Positions 12,311 through 22,845 of a DNA stretch of 64,000 nt are shown here, piece by piece. Every line of letters starts with the position of its first letter. Within the stretch, counting starts at the first letter, position 1. Source of the DNA: Purshia tridentata (lineage: Eukaryota; Streptophyta; Magnoliopsida; Rosales; Rosaceae); the NCBI GenBank assembly GCA_003254885.1, contig QANT01008378.1, positions 17,429 through 81,428 on the forward strand. Reading direction: 5' to 3'. The translations under genes and the position numbers were made by a program. A model generated the notes under the pieces. That model did not search any database. It was not told the DNA's origin and saw nothing but the letters and a program-made list of their open reading frames with translations.

Positions 12311-12708
12311 TTGACTAATTAGAAATCATATTTAAGAATATACACGATTTAATTAAATTGGTTCTGATTTTACTTAAATTTGCAAATTACCAAACTAATT
12401 TAATTAATCGGTTAAAGGCTTGAAGCTAGTTTACATTTCACATATTCCACTAAAAGTCAAATCACATTCAACGTGAATAGATAATGATAATATTTATAAA
12501 TATATTATTAAAATAATTGAAATTGGAAATTAGATATGGGCGGTCAAACAAAATAAGAGGGGGACCCAGTATAGTCGCAAGAGTGGGAGCTTCCGCCTGC
12601 CTGATCTGCCTGGCCGTCTATATCGTTGACTCTGCCTCTTTCTCTTTCTCTTTGTGCACATGGATTGCGCCGGGCCAATAGGCCCGAGGCATATATGGAA
12701 TCAGTCAA
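12311..12708. promoter_or_regulatory. Cluster of five W-boxes upstream of the WRKY gene
   Basis: TTGACT occurs at 12311-12316 and 12626-12631. Reverse-strand forms AGTCAA or GGTCAA occur at 12455-12460, 12542-12547 and 12703-12708. TTGAC(C/T) is the core site bound by WRKY domains. The cluster lies about 1.0-1.4 kb upstream of the WRKY start codon, so self-regulation or cross-regulation by WRKY proteins is a reasonable inference, not shown. Confidence 0.45.
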
Positions 12709-13687
12709 TTCAACTCACTTCTTTCTTTGACACACAACAATAACACAACCCCATCTCTTTCTATTCTCTCTCCAACAAATTAAACTACCAAAATTTCAAC
12801 CAATTTACCTAGCTTTACCAAAATTTCAACCAATTTACCTATTGGGTATGAAAATAGCATCTATAGTCCCGAACAAACCCATCACATCATCGTGCATTGA
12901 ACTCTTACATCTGTTTAACTTATTTCTTATATTTATTAGAATATAGATTTGTAAATCTTTACCATATAATCAATCTATACCGTAAATGAGTTCTAAAATC
13001 AAAATTAAATATTAGTGCTCACTTTAATGTCTAAAAATAAACACCGCCTAATATTATTTCACCATTATAAAAAATAAAAAATTTAATATTTTAATTTTCA
13101 CTTGCCCAATATATATTTTCTTAGTTCGAGTAAATTTAAAACTAATGCAAAATTACCACTTTTTTTTTAATCTTCTCTCTCAAATTTTATTTTATTTATA
13201 CATATAACAAGAAAATTGAAACTAAAAGAATTAATAGATAATGTTAATTATATGATTAATTAAGTAGAGATGGAAAATTTTCCTCTGAACTATATATCTC
13301 TTTCTTGAGAATGTACCACGTGGTGTGTTGACGCACCATCTGACCTCACTCCTCCAATCTCTACCATATTCATGCTCTCTCTCTCTCTCTCTCTCTAAGC
13401 TAGATAGATGAGTCATTTTGACAATATTGTTTTGTTGGTCTTAGTCCAAACCCTTTTAAAGCCGAGTCTGTTGCACCTCGATCTTTAAGACTTCAAACTT
13501 CACTAGTCTTTCTCCTTCCTTCTTTCTCTCTCTCTCTCGATCTTCATACCCACTTCTCCCCTAACAAATATTTATGGACAAACCAGCACGACTGCCCTGA
13601 CCAAAACCTTACACGTACGTACATCATTCACTCATACAATCATAACCAAACCATACAATATCTCTTACACAAAACCAAAGCTAGATC

Positions 13688-16295
13688 ATGGAAACCACTA
13701 GTGATTCCATCAGAATCGACCACGTTTCTCCAGTGACGGCCGACGGGAAACGGGTGGTCGACGAGTTGGACTTCTTTGCTGATAAGACATGTTTCAAAGA
13801 GTCCAGATATCATCACCATCAAAGGGTTGTTCAAGTTAAAGACGAGGGTGATCAACATGATGCTGACGATGGCATGGATGTAAATGTATGTAAAACTAAG
13901 ATTATTCAAATTGCTCTATATACCCATCTGATCGATCACTTTTAATGTTATTGGGTTTTTGTTTTTTGGTCATTTTAGACTGGTTTGAATCTTCTTACAA
14001 CAACATACACAGCTAGCAGCGATAAGTCATCTATGGATGATGGAACATCGTCCCATAACATTAACATGGAAGACAAGCAAAGAACAAATGAGGTTTATAC
14101 ACATATAAAGAAATATTAATTTGTAGTTTTATTTAATTGGGTCATTAATTCATGGAGAAGTACGTTTTGGGTGCAGTTAGCAGTTCTTCAGGCTGAGTTG
14201 GGCCGTATGAATGTAGAAAATCAGCGTTTGAGAGGCATGATCAATCAGATCAACAGTAATTACCAGTCATTACAACTGCATCTTGGGGCACTCATGCAAC
14301 ACCAACAAAATCAAAAGCCTGAAGATCAACACAAGGTATATATATATGTATATATATAGATCGATGTACATGTTTTTACTTTAATTAATCACATTAATTC
14401 ATCCTTGGCCGGTTGACAAGTCCAACCACACACCTTCACCGGTCTATACACACCACCAATATACCCACATCGTCAAACATGTTTACCATTAATTTACTGA
14501 AAGACCGGCCTCGACATTAATTAGTGTGTAGTTTTCTAGTTCTAATTTAAATAACCACTTAATTTCTCTCTATCTGTGTTTGTTTAGATGATAAATGGAT
14601 CATTACTAGAAGATCAGAAGCAGATGACCAACGGGGTCAATATTGTTCCTAGGCAATTTATGGATATGGGCAGGGCTGCTGCAAATATCACGGAGAAAGA
14701 TGAACTTTCACACTGTTCTTTGGAAGGTAGATCCCAAGATTGTTCTGAGTCGCCTCGAAACGTCGACATCATTGAGTCAATGGAGTGCAAGAGTAGTACT
14801 GTTCATAGGGATGGTGGAAGAAGTACTACTGGGGGAGAAGAAAGCCCAGATCATGAAATTTCAGCTGGATGGGCTCCTAAGAAAGTCTCTAAGTTGGATC
14901 CTAGGGACGTAGATCAAGCTGCAGAAACCATGTCGATGATCAAAAAAGCCCGCGTGTCTGTTCGAGCACGATCTGAAGCGCCCATGGTAAGTACTAGTAC
15001 TTAGTTCGCTTATCTCTTATCAAACACACTTATCATATGTTATGTTATGTTCTTAAACTATGAATCATAACTATTGATCGGATAGAATTATGTTAATTAA
15101 TTTAAATTTATAGTCTCACTGAAAATTTGGCAACATATATAACTACCCAAGATAATGTATTTCCAGTCTTCAATTGGGAAAAGTTTTCTTAATGAATTGT
15201 GTTTGGGTGTACTACAATACTATTATCCAGAAGGATGTTCTTTCTTGATGATTTCAAAAGCACACCTTCATTACCCAAACAGGAAAATGGAATAAAAAAA
15301 ACACCACGCTATAGAAGTCTACAAAATACGTTTCAAAGCTTGATTACACACACACACACACTCTCTCTCTCTCTTATTCTTCATTTCCCATTTGCAGAAA
15401 GTCAAATTGACTAGTAGTTATCATTCTGCTAACCACCACATGTTACCCAAAACAGTAGATTTTATTCATATATCATATTAAATTCTTGCAGATATCCGAT
15501 GGATGCCAATGGAGAAAGTATGGTCAAAAAATGGCTAAAGGAAACCCATGCCCTCGAGCTTACTATCGTTGTACCATGGGAGCCGGTTGCCCAGTTCGCA
15601 AACAGGTACATGCTTTTTTTTTTTTCTTCATTAAATTAACATTTCAACAATATTATAACATATTGATTAAACCTCGACCTCCGAAACAACAGGTACAAAG
15701 ATGCGCAGAAGACCGAACAATACTCATAACAACATACGAAGGCCACCACAACCATCCACTCCCTCCTGCTGCAATGGCAATGGCATCCACCACATCAGCA
15801 GCAGCATCAATGCTGTTATCAGGGTCAATGCCGAGTGCTGATGGGCTCATGAACTCAAACAGCTTCCTTGCAAGAACTGCACTGCCTTGCACATCAAGCT
15901 TGGCCACACTCTCAGCCTCAGCCCCATTCCCAACTGTCACATTGGACCTCACTCGCACTCCCACTAATTCCTCAGAGTTATTGCCAATACTGCAGGGCCA
16001 AGTACCAAACCTTTCTTCCCCAAAATTTTCTCAGAATAATATCATGTCGTCCATGCCACAAGTTTTGGGTCAAGCCCTTTGCAGCCAATCGAAGTTTTCA
16101 CTGCTCCATAGCAGCTTTCAGGGTTTGGATGCTGACAAGGTCAGTGCAGCCACTGCGGCCATCACAGCTGACCCAAATTTCACAGCGGCTCTGGTGGCTG
16201 CCATTACCTCTATCATTGGCAATGTTCATTCAAACAATGGCAACAGCAGTAATATTACTAGTACAAGAAACAACAGTGACGTCAACAATAGATGA
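13688..16295 (+). CDS. Group IIb WRKY transcription factor (WRKY6/31/42 clade)
   Basis: Nuclear regulator that binds W-boxes; Arabidopsis WRKY6, 31 and 42 act in phosphate, senescence and stress responses. Six exons join in phase: 13688-13885, 13979-14092, 14177-14335, 14588-14986, 15492-15605, 15693-16295, giving 528 residues. Residues about 105-150 form the group IIb leucine zipper ([19 protein letters not shown]). WRKYGQK is at 297-303, followed by the C-x5-C-x23-H-x-H zinc site ending in [10 protein letters not shown]. The intron splitting PVRKQ from VQRCAED is the V-type position expected for groups IIa/IIb. The [18 protein letters not shown] and [13 protein letters not shown] blocks and the [13 protein letters not shown] tail are clade hallmarks. 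The start is the first in-frame ATG after a 5' UTR-like pyrimidine tract. Which of the three Arabidopsis genes is the closest ortholog cannot be told here. Confidence 0.96.
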
Positions 16296-16419
16296 ATTAA
16301 GTATCATTAATTTTATTTTATTTCACTTGAGAGAAATAAAAGATTCTCGTTCATTCCATGCATTTTTGTTTTTGTTTTTGATATATATATATATATATAT
16401 ACATATGGTGAAAATAACA

Positions 16420-16491
16420 AAAATGTTTTAAAGCTAACTGATTAGTGAGTTCATTAACTAATTAATCAGTTAGCTTTAGAATGAACATTTT
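16420..16491. repeat. Stem-loop downstream of the WRKY stop codon
   Basis: Left arm CAAAAATGTTTTAAAGCTAACTGATTA (27 bases) pairs, with a few mismatches, to the right arm TAATCAGTTAGCTTTAGAATGAACATTTTTG, leaving a loop of about 15 bases. It lies about 125 bases beyond the stop, so it may be in the 3' UTR. It could be a tiny MITE remnant. Confidence 0.6.
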
Positions 16492-16977
16492 TGGTGAAAA
16501 TAATTAGAATCATAAACTTCGAATACTTTAATTGTGGAAGGTTTGTAATCCAAAAGTGCTTTTATGATAGCATTTGTAACGCCTCAAAGATTTCCTCGCA
16601 AAGTGCTAGCTAGTTGAAATAGATTGTTGGATTCCTAGGTCTTGCTTAAGTACATGCATAATCTCCCCGATAAATTAGTGATGTGGAAGTCAATGCCATC
16701 ACATTTGCCACTCTCTTCAGGTACATGTATGGTCAAGGTTTGAAAAGATATACCATGAATGGACATAAATTTTTGAAAGGAATGATTAACAAATTCAATC
16801 AAGTCTTAATCAACTAATTAAAGATATATACATATACTTTACCTAAAAAAGATAGAAAGATATGAACAGATATGGTATATATGATTGAATTTACAACCGC
16901 ATCATGCTTTTCGTATGATTTTAAGCCTCTAAGAAACGAAAGCAAAAAACAATAAACTACAAAATTTTAAAACTATG

Positions 16978-17234
16978 TGACTATTACTTTTTTCTTATTT
17001 GGAAGAGCTTTTTAAACTCAGGACTTCCTTTTTTTTTGTGGGTAAATTAGAGTCCTATCCTTAGTAAGAGCTCAAATGTGATTAATGTCTGCTGTTTCTT
17101 TTTTTTCTATTACTTTTTTCTTATTTGGAAGAGCTTTTTAAACCCAGGACTTCCTTTTTTTTTTTGGGTAAATTAGAGTCCTATCCTTAGTAAGAGCCAA
17201 ATGTGATTAATGTTTGCTGTTTCTTTTTTTTCAA
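16978..17234. repeat. Tandem duplication, about 127-bp unit
   Basis: The segment starting TGACTATTACTTTTTTCTTA recurs in a nearly identical second copy beginning about 17107. Both contain GGAAGAGCTTTTTAAAC, then GGTAAATTAGAGTCCTATCC, and end in a CTGTTTC-poly-T tract. Differences are a handful of substitutions and poly-T length, so the event is fairly recent. Confidence 0.85.
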
Positions 17235-17687
17235 GGTCAGATCCTTTGACTCATGACATGTCAGTACTAATTTGACATGTCAAATTTTTTAATTTTTTAA
17301 AATGTAAATTATATATGTTTAATGACAGAAATAACCTTTCTTACAGTTAAATCAACTATTTGAATTTTGAATGTGATAGGTCTCTTTATCTGATTTTTTA
17401 GAGTACGTATGTTTTTGCATAAGATTTTCCTCTCATTATTCTTCTATGCTTTTCAACTTCATTTGCCATCGTTCTTCTATTTTTGCTTCTATATTTTCAA
17501 TCGTTCTTTTGTGCTTTGTGTCTCCATTTGCCATTTTTTTTGTGTTTTGGAAGGTTTGCTTTTATATGAATTTCAGTTTATTGTTTATTTATTTTTCTAT
17601 GGATTTCTTCTTCTTTTTTAGGTTGGATGTTTAGTTTAAAGTAACTGTACATGGTTTGTTAATTCTAAAAAATATATTCGAATTGTT

Positions 17688-17947
17688 GGGTACAAGGTGA
17701 TGGGTACACCTTCAAATTGTTGGGCACAAGGTGATATGGTTGGGTACACGATAATGGGTACACCTTCAAATTGTTGGGCACAAGGTGATGTTGTTGGGTA
17801 CACGGTAATGGGTACACCTTCAAATTGTTAGGCACAAGGTGATATTGGGTACACAGTGATAGATATATACACCTTCAAATTGTTGGGTACAAGGTGATGG
17901 GTACACTTTCAATTTTTATTTTGGGTACAAGGTGATGGGTACACCAA
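17688..17947. repeat. Minisatellite of GGTACACC / GGCACAAGGTGAT units
   Basis: About four and a half imperfect units of roughly 55-60 bp. Each unit is itself two related halves: GTTGGGTACA(A/C)GGT(G/A)ATGG and CACCTTCAAATTGTTGGGCA. The 3' units are more diverged and shorter. Confidence 0.85.
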
Positions 17948-18636
17948 GACTACTAGTAATGAAATTTTTATTAATTTACTGAGGTACTCCTTCAGTTTAA
18001 TATTTTAGATATTAATTGATTTAAAAAATATGGGAAAAATATAAATTGATATACACTAGCTGCAAAACCAATCAACCATATATGGGAACGATAGCAAATG
18101 TAAAAAAAAAATTGGTACATACCCTTACGGCGAGAGTGTACCCACTACTCCAATCCTTGCCTCGCTAAACCACCCCTCTCCTAGTTCCAATCCTTGCCTC
18201 GCTAAACCATCTAACTGATGGTTTAGGCATCCAAGAAAAAATTGGTTCAAACACCAAGCCATAGAATTCTATGGGTTGTAGTTGTAGAATTTGAAATTCA
18301 AAAAACTCNCAAAAAACTCAATCAAAATATCTTAGATAAGTGAAATTTAAAATATTGATGGTAGGCTAATATGTAGGGATAAAGGAAAAAATAAGGGATA
18401 AAAGAAAAAATATTATAATGGTAGCCAATGTAATTAATGGTAACTCAATTGGTAAATCCATACTGATGTGGCCTATGAATCTGATGTGGCCATTTGAATC
18501 TGATATGGCAAATTAAAATTGGATCTCAATCAAAAATTATATATGCAGTTGGTATTAATCTAAATTGAAAGGGAGTGGGGTACTGTCATCAAAATACCCC
18601 TATTTTATAATTGGAATTTGGACTTTGGACTTTGTA

Positions 18637-19030
18637 TTAGTGTATGAAAAATGCTTGGGTCCTCAAGCCCGCCAAAAGTCATAATTTCGCCGTGCTGGTT
18701 CAAAATCGGAACCGTTCAATTTTTAGATTACCTAATAAAGATCATCTCTACAAAAAATCAACTCAATCGGAAATCGTTTAGTTATACAATTGTTAACGAA
18801 TAAATATAAGGTCATAGTTAAAAGACCAAACCATGTATCTATTTGTTAACAGTTATATAATCAAACGATTTTCGATTGAGTTGATTTTTTCCAGAAATGA
18901 TCTTTATTAGATGATCTAAAAATTGAACGGTTTTGATTTTAAACCGGCATGACCGAATTATGATTTTTGGTGAACTTGAGGACAAGGTTAGTCCTCAAGC
19001 TTGAGGAGCCAAGTATTGTCCTTAGTGTAT
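18637..19030. mobile_element. Long-hairpin MITE (element 2) with 9-bp target-site duplication
   Basis: Arms of about 180 bp are reverse complements around a centre near 18835. TTAGTGTAT flanks the element on both sides (18637-18645 and 19022-19030), a 9-bp direct repeat as left by Mutator-like insertions. Terminal inverted repeats are about GAAAAATGCTTGGGTCCTC and the complement of GAGGAGCCAAGTATTGTCC. The inner arm (GAACCGTTCAATTTTTAGAT, then CAATCGGAAATCGTTT) resembles element 1. The right arm carries an extra small palindrome. No coding capacity. Confidence 0.82.
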
Positions 19031-19816
19031 TACATGTACTTGTTACTTTTTTATTTGTTAGTATTTTCTAATTTGGGCTAAAAAATTGCTCAAAAACATA
19101 TTTGGGTTAAAAAAATACTAAAAAACATATCGAATTGTGTATAGGCCTAATTGTTCACCCGTAACACTGAACCAAACCGTAATCGTATAAGGTTTGGTTT
19201 GATTTGGTTTTCCTCTAATTTTTACCCACACTGTTTATGTATTTATGACCCGGCGTATGGTTTTACACACATACCACACTAAACCGCACCGTGTCTACCC
19301 CTACCCATGTGATTTAAGAAATACGGGACCCACCTAATTTTCTCTGCTAATAAAAAAGCGGACCCACCGAAAGCGGAAGCAGCTCCCAAGTCCCAACAGC
19401 GATGAACCCCAGATAGCAATGTCCAAGATTTGCTCCCATATCAACGGTACAAATTGCAAAATATTTTCAATCGCGCAGCACACGGCAGACCAAGGTACGA
19501 ACAAGGACCCACACAAACCACCACCGTCGATCAACTCAGAACAGCCATCACCATCAATGGTCGTCAATACAGGCAGTTGTATTTAATAACTAATTTGTTA
19601 GCCAATTTTAATCACGCTCCAACACAAAGTAACTAAACAAACCCACCAGCCCACCACCCTCACTCACTCTGTGTCAGAATGAAGTTAAGAAATCTCAAGG
19701 AAAAGGCTCTCTATGTACTCTGCGGGAGGCTTGGGTAATAGATAGGAAGGGCGAGTCGTCACTGAGTCGCAGAGTGAGCCGAGTCTCGTTGAGTTTTGCT
19801 AGCTAGCTAGCCAGCC

Positions 19817-22800
19817 ATGGCTGCGGCGTTGGAGTGCTGGTCGAGCCGGGCGAGTACAGACGAAGACATGGTGGAGCAGGTGCTCATGAGGACGCAGGAC
19901 AGATCAGAAGGGGCGTCGGTGGCCGAGAGTTCGGCCAGTGTCGGAGTGAAGGAGTCGTCGGCGATGCAGAAGAGGCTTCAGAGGCTGAGTCGGAACGTGT
20001 CGGAGGCAATCGCGTCGCTCAAGAACTCGCTGAATCTCGACTCGGCGAGTGACTCGGCAACGGCGTCATCTAAGATCGAGAGCTGTAGGAAGGTCGTGTG
20101 GGGCAGCGTTGTGCGGAACCTCACGCAGCTCTACCCTGGTAGTCAGCTCCCGGAGAAGCTCGTCTCCAACATTCGCAAGCACTACGATTCTTTGCCCCTC
20201 AGGTTTTGACGCTTTTAGTTTAGATTGGGTCGTTTTTTGAATCTTTACTCTGACTTTCTTGTTTGCTTACTGAGCTGAATGGTTGTTTCAGGTTCAGTAA
20301 GGATTTAAAGTTATTTATTGTTTGGTTCCCGACTGTGACATTTTCTCGGCAGCCAAACGGACGATTTGGGTTGTCTAGCGTACAGCTGTATTTTACTTAT
20401 TTTCTGGTTTTGGTTTTCTCTTTGTGTTGAACAGTTATGCTCAGGCAGGTTTTGAAATGAAAGAAGTGTTTCTTCATGTAAAATTGATAGAGCAGGCATC
20501 AGCGGATGACCACCCTGCCATGTTGATTCAAGAGGTGTCTGAACATGAAACTCAGGGGTCTGTATTCAAGCTCACATTTGCTTGTAACTCTTCGATTTCA
20601 TGGCCAGCTATGTCCGGTGCGCTCGATAGTGCGTCCATTTGCTGCAAGAAGGTACAGATCTTTGAGAAGAAAGGGTGTACTATTGGCATTGTTCTACTTC
20701 TGGTCCAAGCTGAGCAAGAGAAATCTTTCAAAAACAAGGTTGAAAACGCTTTAAAATCAGCTATAAAGAAGCCGAAAGCCACCACAGTGAAGCTCCCATT
20801 TGGGCTATGTGGGTGTCAAGAAGAGAATACCAAGGGGAGAGAGGTGGGAGAGATTGAGGAGGATATTGGCGAACAAAATTATAGAAACGGAAATGAGATT
20901 TCGATCCAAAAGATTCAGCTCCCCAATCCCCTACCCACTTCGTCATTCATTGTAACTGTAGATGAATGGCAGACAATCCAATCAAGCGAGGATGAGATAG
21001 GGAAGTGGCTTTTGAACTCTGATAATCTTGACTTTGTTGATCGGATTGGACCCAATTGCTTTAAGGGAGTTTACAAGGGAAAAAGGGTTGGAATTGAGAA
21101 GCTTAAAGGGTGTGACAAAGGGAATTCTTATGATTTTGAGCTCCGAAGAGATCTTTTGGAGCTCATGACATGTGGGAACAAGAACATTCTGCAGTTTTAT
21201 GGTGTTTGCATTGATGACAATCATGGGTTGTGCGTTGTGACAAAGTTGATGGACGGTGGATCGGTGTATGACTTAATGCTTAAAAACAAGAAGCTTCAGA
21301 CTAAGGAAATCTTAAGGATTGCTTCTGATGTTGCAGAAGGGCTCAAGTTTTTGAATGACCATGGCATTGCATATAGAGACCTCAACACACAGCGCATCTT
21401 ATTAGATCGACATGGGAATGCTTGCTTAGGTGACATGGGTATAGTCGCTGCTTGCAAAAGTGTTGGTGAGGCAATGGAGTACGAGACTGATGGATACCGG
21501 TGGCTGGCTCCAGAGGTTCGTTCAATTTGCCTCAGTTAAAATTCAGTTGATATAGCTAGGAATGAGCAATGATCCTGGTATTCTTATTTCAGAAGTTAAG
21601 TTAGCCATTTAGACCGCATCTTGCACAACTGTAGTTATCCTGTCATTCCATGCATTTCGTCCTTCAAACCAGTTAAAATGAGCTCTTTAATTACTACAAA
21701 CCTTTTATCCTGTTTTGGGAACAAACTGACGTTGTTCCATTTTCATATCCATCGCATACCCAAATGTCACATAAACTAAGTCCATTCTGTTGCTATGGTT
21801 CCAAGGACTGACTGCTAATGCTATGATCGAATTGCGGAAACGTAGGTAGTTCTTTGCTACTGCAACTTTACCTGTACCTTCCCAGCATGCAACATAAGAT
21901 TTCTTTTGCTTGGATAAACTTGAGTTAACATTTCATAATAGATCCAATGTATCTAAGTCCACTTGTCAGGATCAGTACATTTTCACTAACGAGACTTTAT
22001 GTCACTTGTCCCAACATAATTGTTTGAGCATGCCTAACATAACATGTCTTCATAATTGTTGATACTTTACATTTCAATATAGTGTTTACCTTTATCTTAG
22101 CACTTTGTCTGACCACTTTTATGCATTCCACTAACAAATGGGCCTAGCTGCAACCTTATAGTAGTGCTACTTTCAGCAATACAAGACTACAGGTAAAATT
22201 AGCAAGTGCAGCTTTAAGTCGTTATCAAGATCCTAGTTCAAGAAGCCTTTCCGGATCAATTTTCTTATGTCACTCTGCAAACACATGTTATCTAACTTTT
22301 ATTAGCTTATGTACAGACACTTGATGTTGAATAGAAATATTATAATGTAGTTTTTTTATATTTCCTTCTAATGAATTCCAGCTCACCTCTGCTTTGAATT
22401 AATTGTGTTCAAGCTGTTCAGCATACTAGGTGACATATTTTATTCACGGAAGTTTGACACATCTTGTTCTATGGTGCATCTCATTTGTGTTATCTGAATG
22501 TTCAAAGTAATAAATATGGTATTTATTGTTTTCGTTCACCTTTTTGGTTGCACACAGATCATTGCTGGTGATCCAGAATGTGTTAGTGAGACATGGATGA
22601 GTAATGTATATAGTTTTGGGATGGTAATTTGGGAGATGGTGACTGGTGAGGCAGCTTATGCTGCATATTCACCAGTCCAAGCCGCAGTTGGGATAGCTGC
22701 TTGTGGCCTCAGACCTGAGATTCCAAAGGACTGTCCTCAAATGCTGAGATCCTTGATGACCAAGTGCTGGAACAACTGCCCATCAAAGCGCCCTCAGTTC

Positions 22801-22845
22801 TCTGAAATTCTATCAATACTGCTGCGGCCCAACAAACAACAGTAA
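19817..22845 (+). CDS. Raf-like plant protein kinase homologue, probable pseudokinase
   Basis: Three exons (19817-20202, 20435-21515, 22558-22845) join in phase to 584 residues; intron 2 is about 1.04 kb. The first 320 residues are a conserved plant-specific region with no named domain. The kinase-like domain occupies about 326-580. Its motifs are degraded: the glycine loop reads IGPNCFKG, the VAIK lysine position reads VGIE, the HRD motif reads YRD (about 441), the catalytic-loop Asn is Arg (YRDLNTQR), and DFG reads DMG. APE (LAPE) and the late SFGMVIWEMVTGE segment are kept. The family (Arabidopsis At5g07140-like, from memory) is annotated as kinase, but ATP chemistry looks unlikely. The start is the first ATG, with an N-terminus (MAAALECWSSRASTDEDMVE) typical of the family. 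Confidence 0.9.

Larger units (their letters stand above)
11906..13687. other. Spacer and likely promoter/5' UTR of the WRKY gene
   Basis: No gene seen. Includes an AC/TA microsatellite at 11972-12002, a repeated 24-base phrase near 12785-12840 (CAAAATTTCAACCAATTTACCTA twice), a W-box cluster (separate entry), and a pyrimidine-rich stretch at 13375-13396 and 13520-13540 typical of a plant 5' UTR. Confidence 0.55.
16296..19816. other. Repeat-rich spacer between WRKY and kinase-like genes
   Basis: No gene is seen. The stretch holds a stem-loop shortly after the WRKY stop, a 127-bp tandem duplication, a GGTACACC-rich minisatellite, a short tandem repeat at 18150-18210 (CCAATCCTTGCCTCGCTAAACC twice), an N at 18309, a hairpin MITE, and about 19140-19310 a low-complexity tract rich in AAACCAAACC-like words. 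The last 200 bases are the likely promoter and 5' UTR of the next gene. Confidence 0.6.

Noticed and set aside
17688-17947. Regular repeats as a CRISPR-like array
   Set aside because: This is eukaryotic nuclear DNA, and the units abut without unique spacers. It is a minisatellite.
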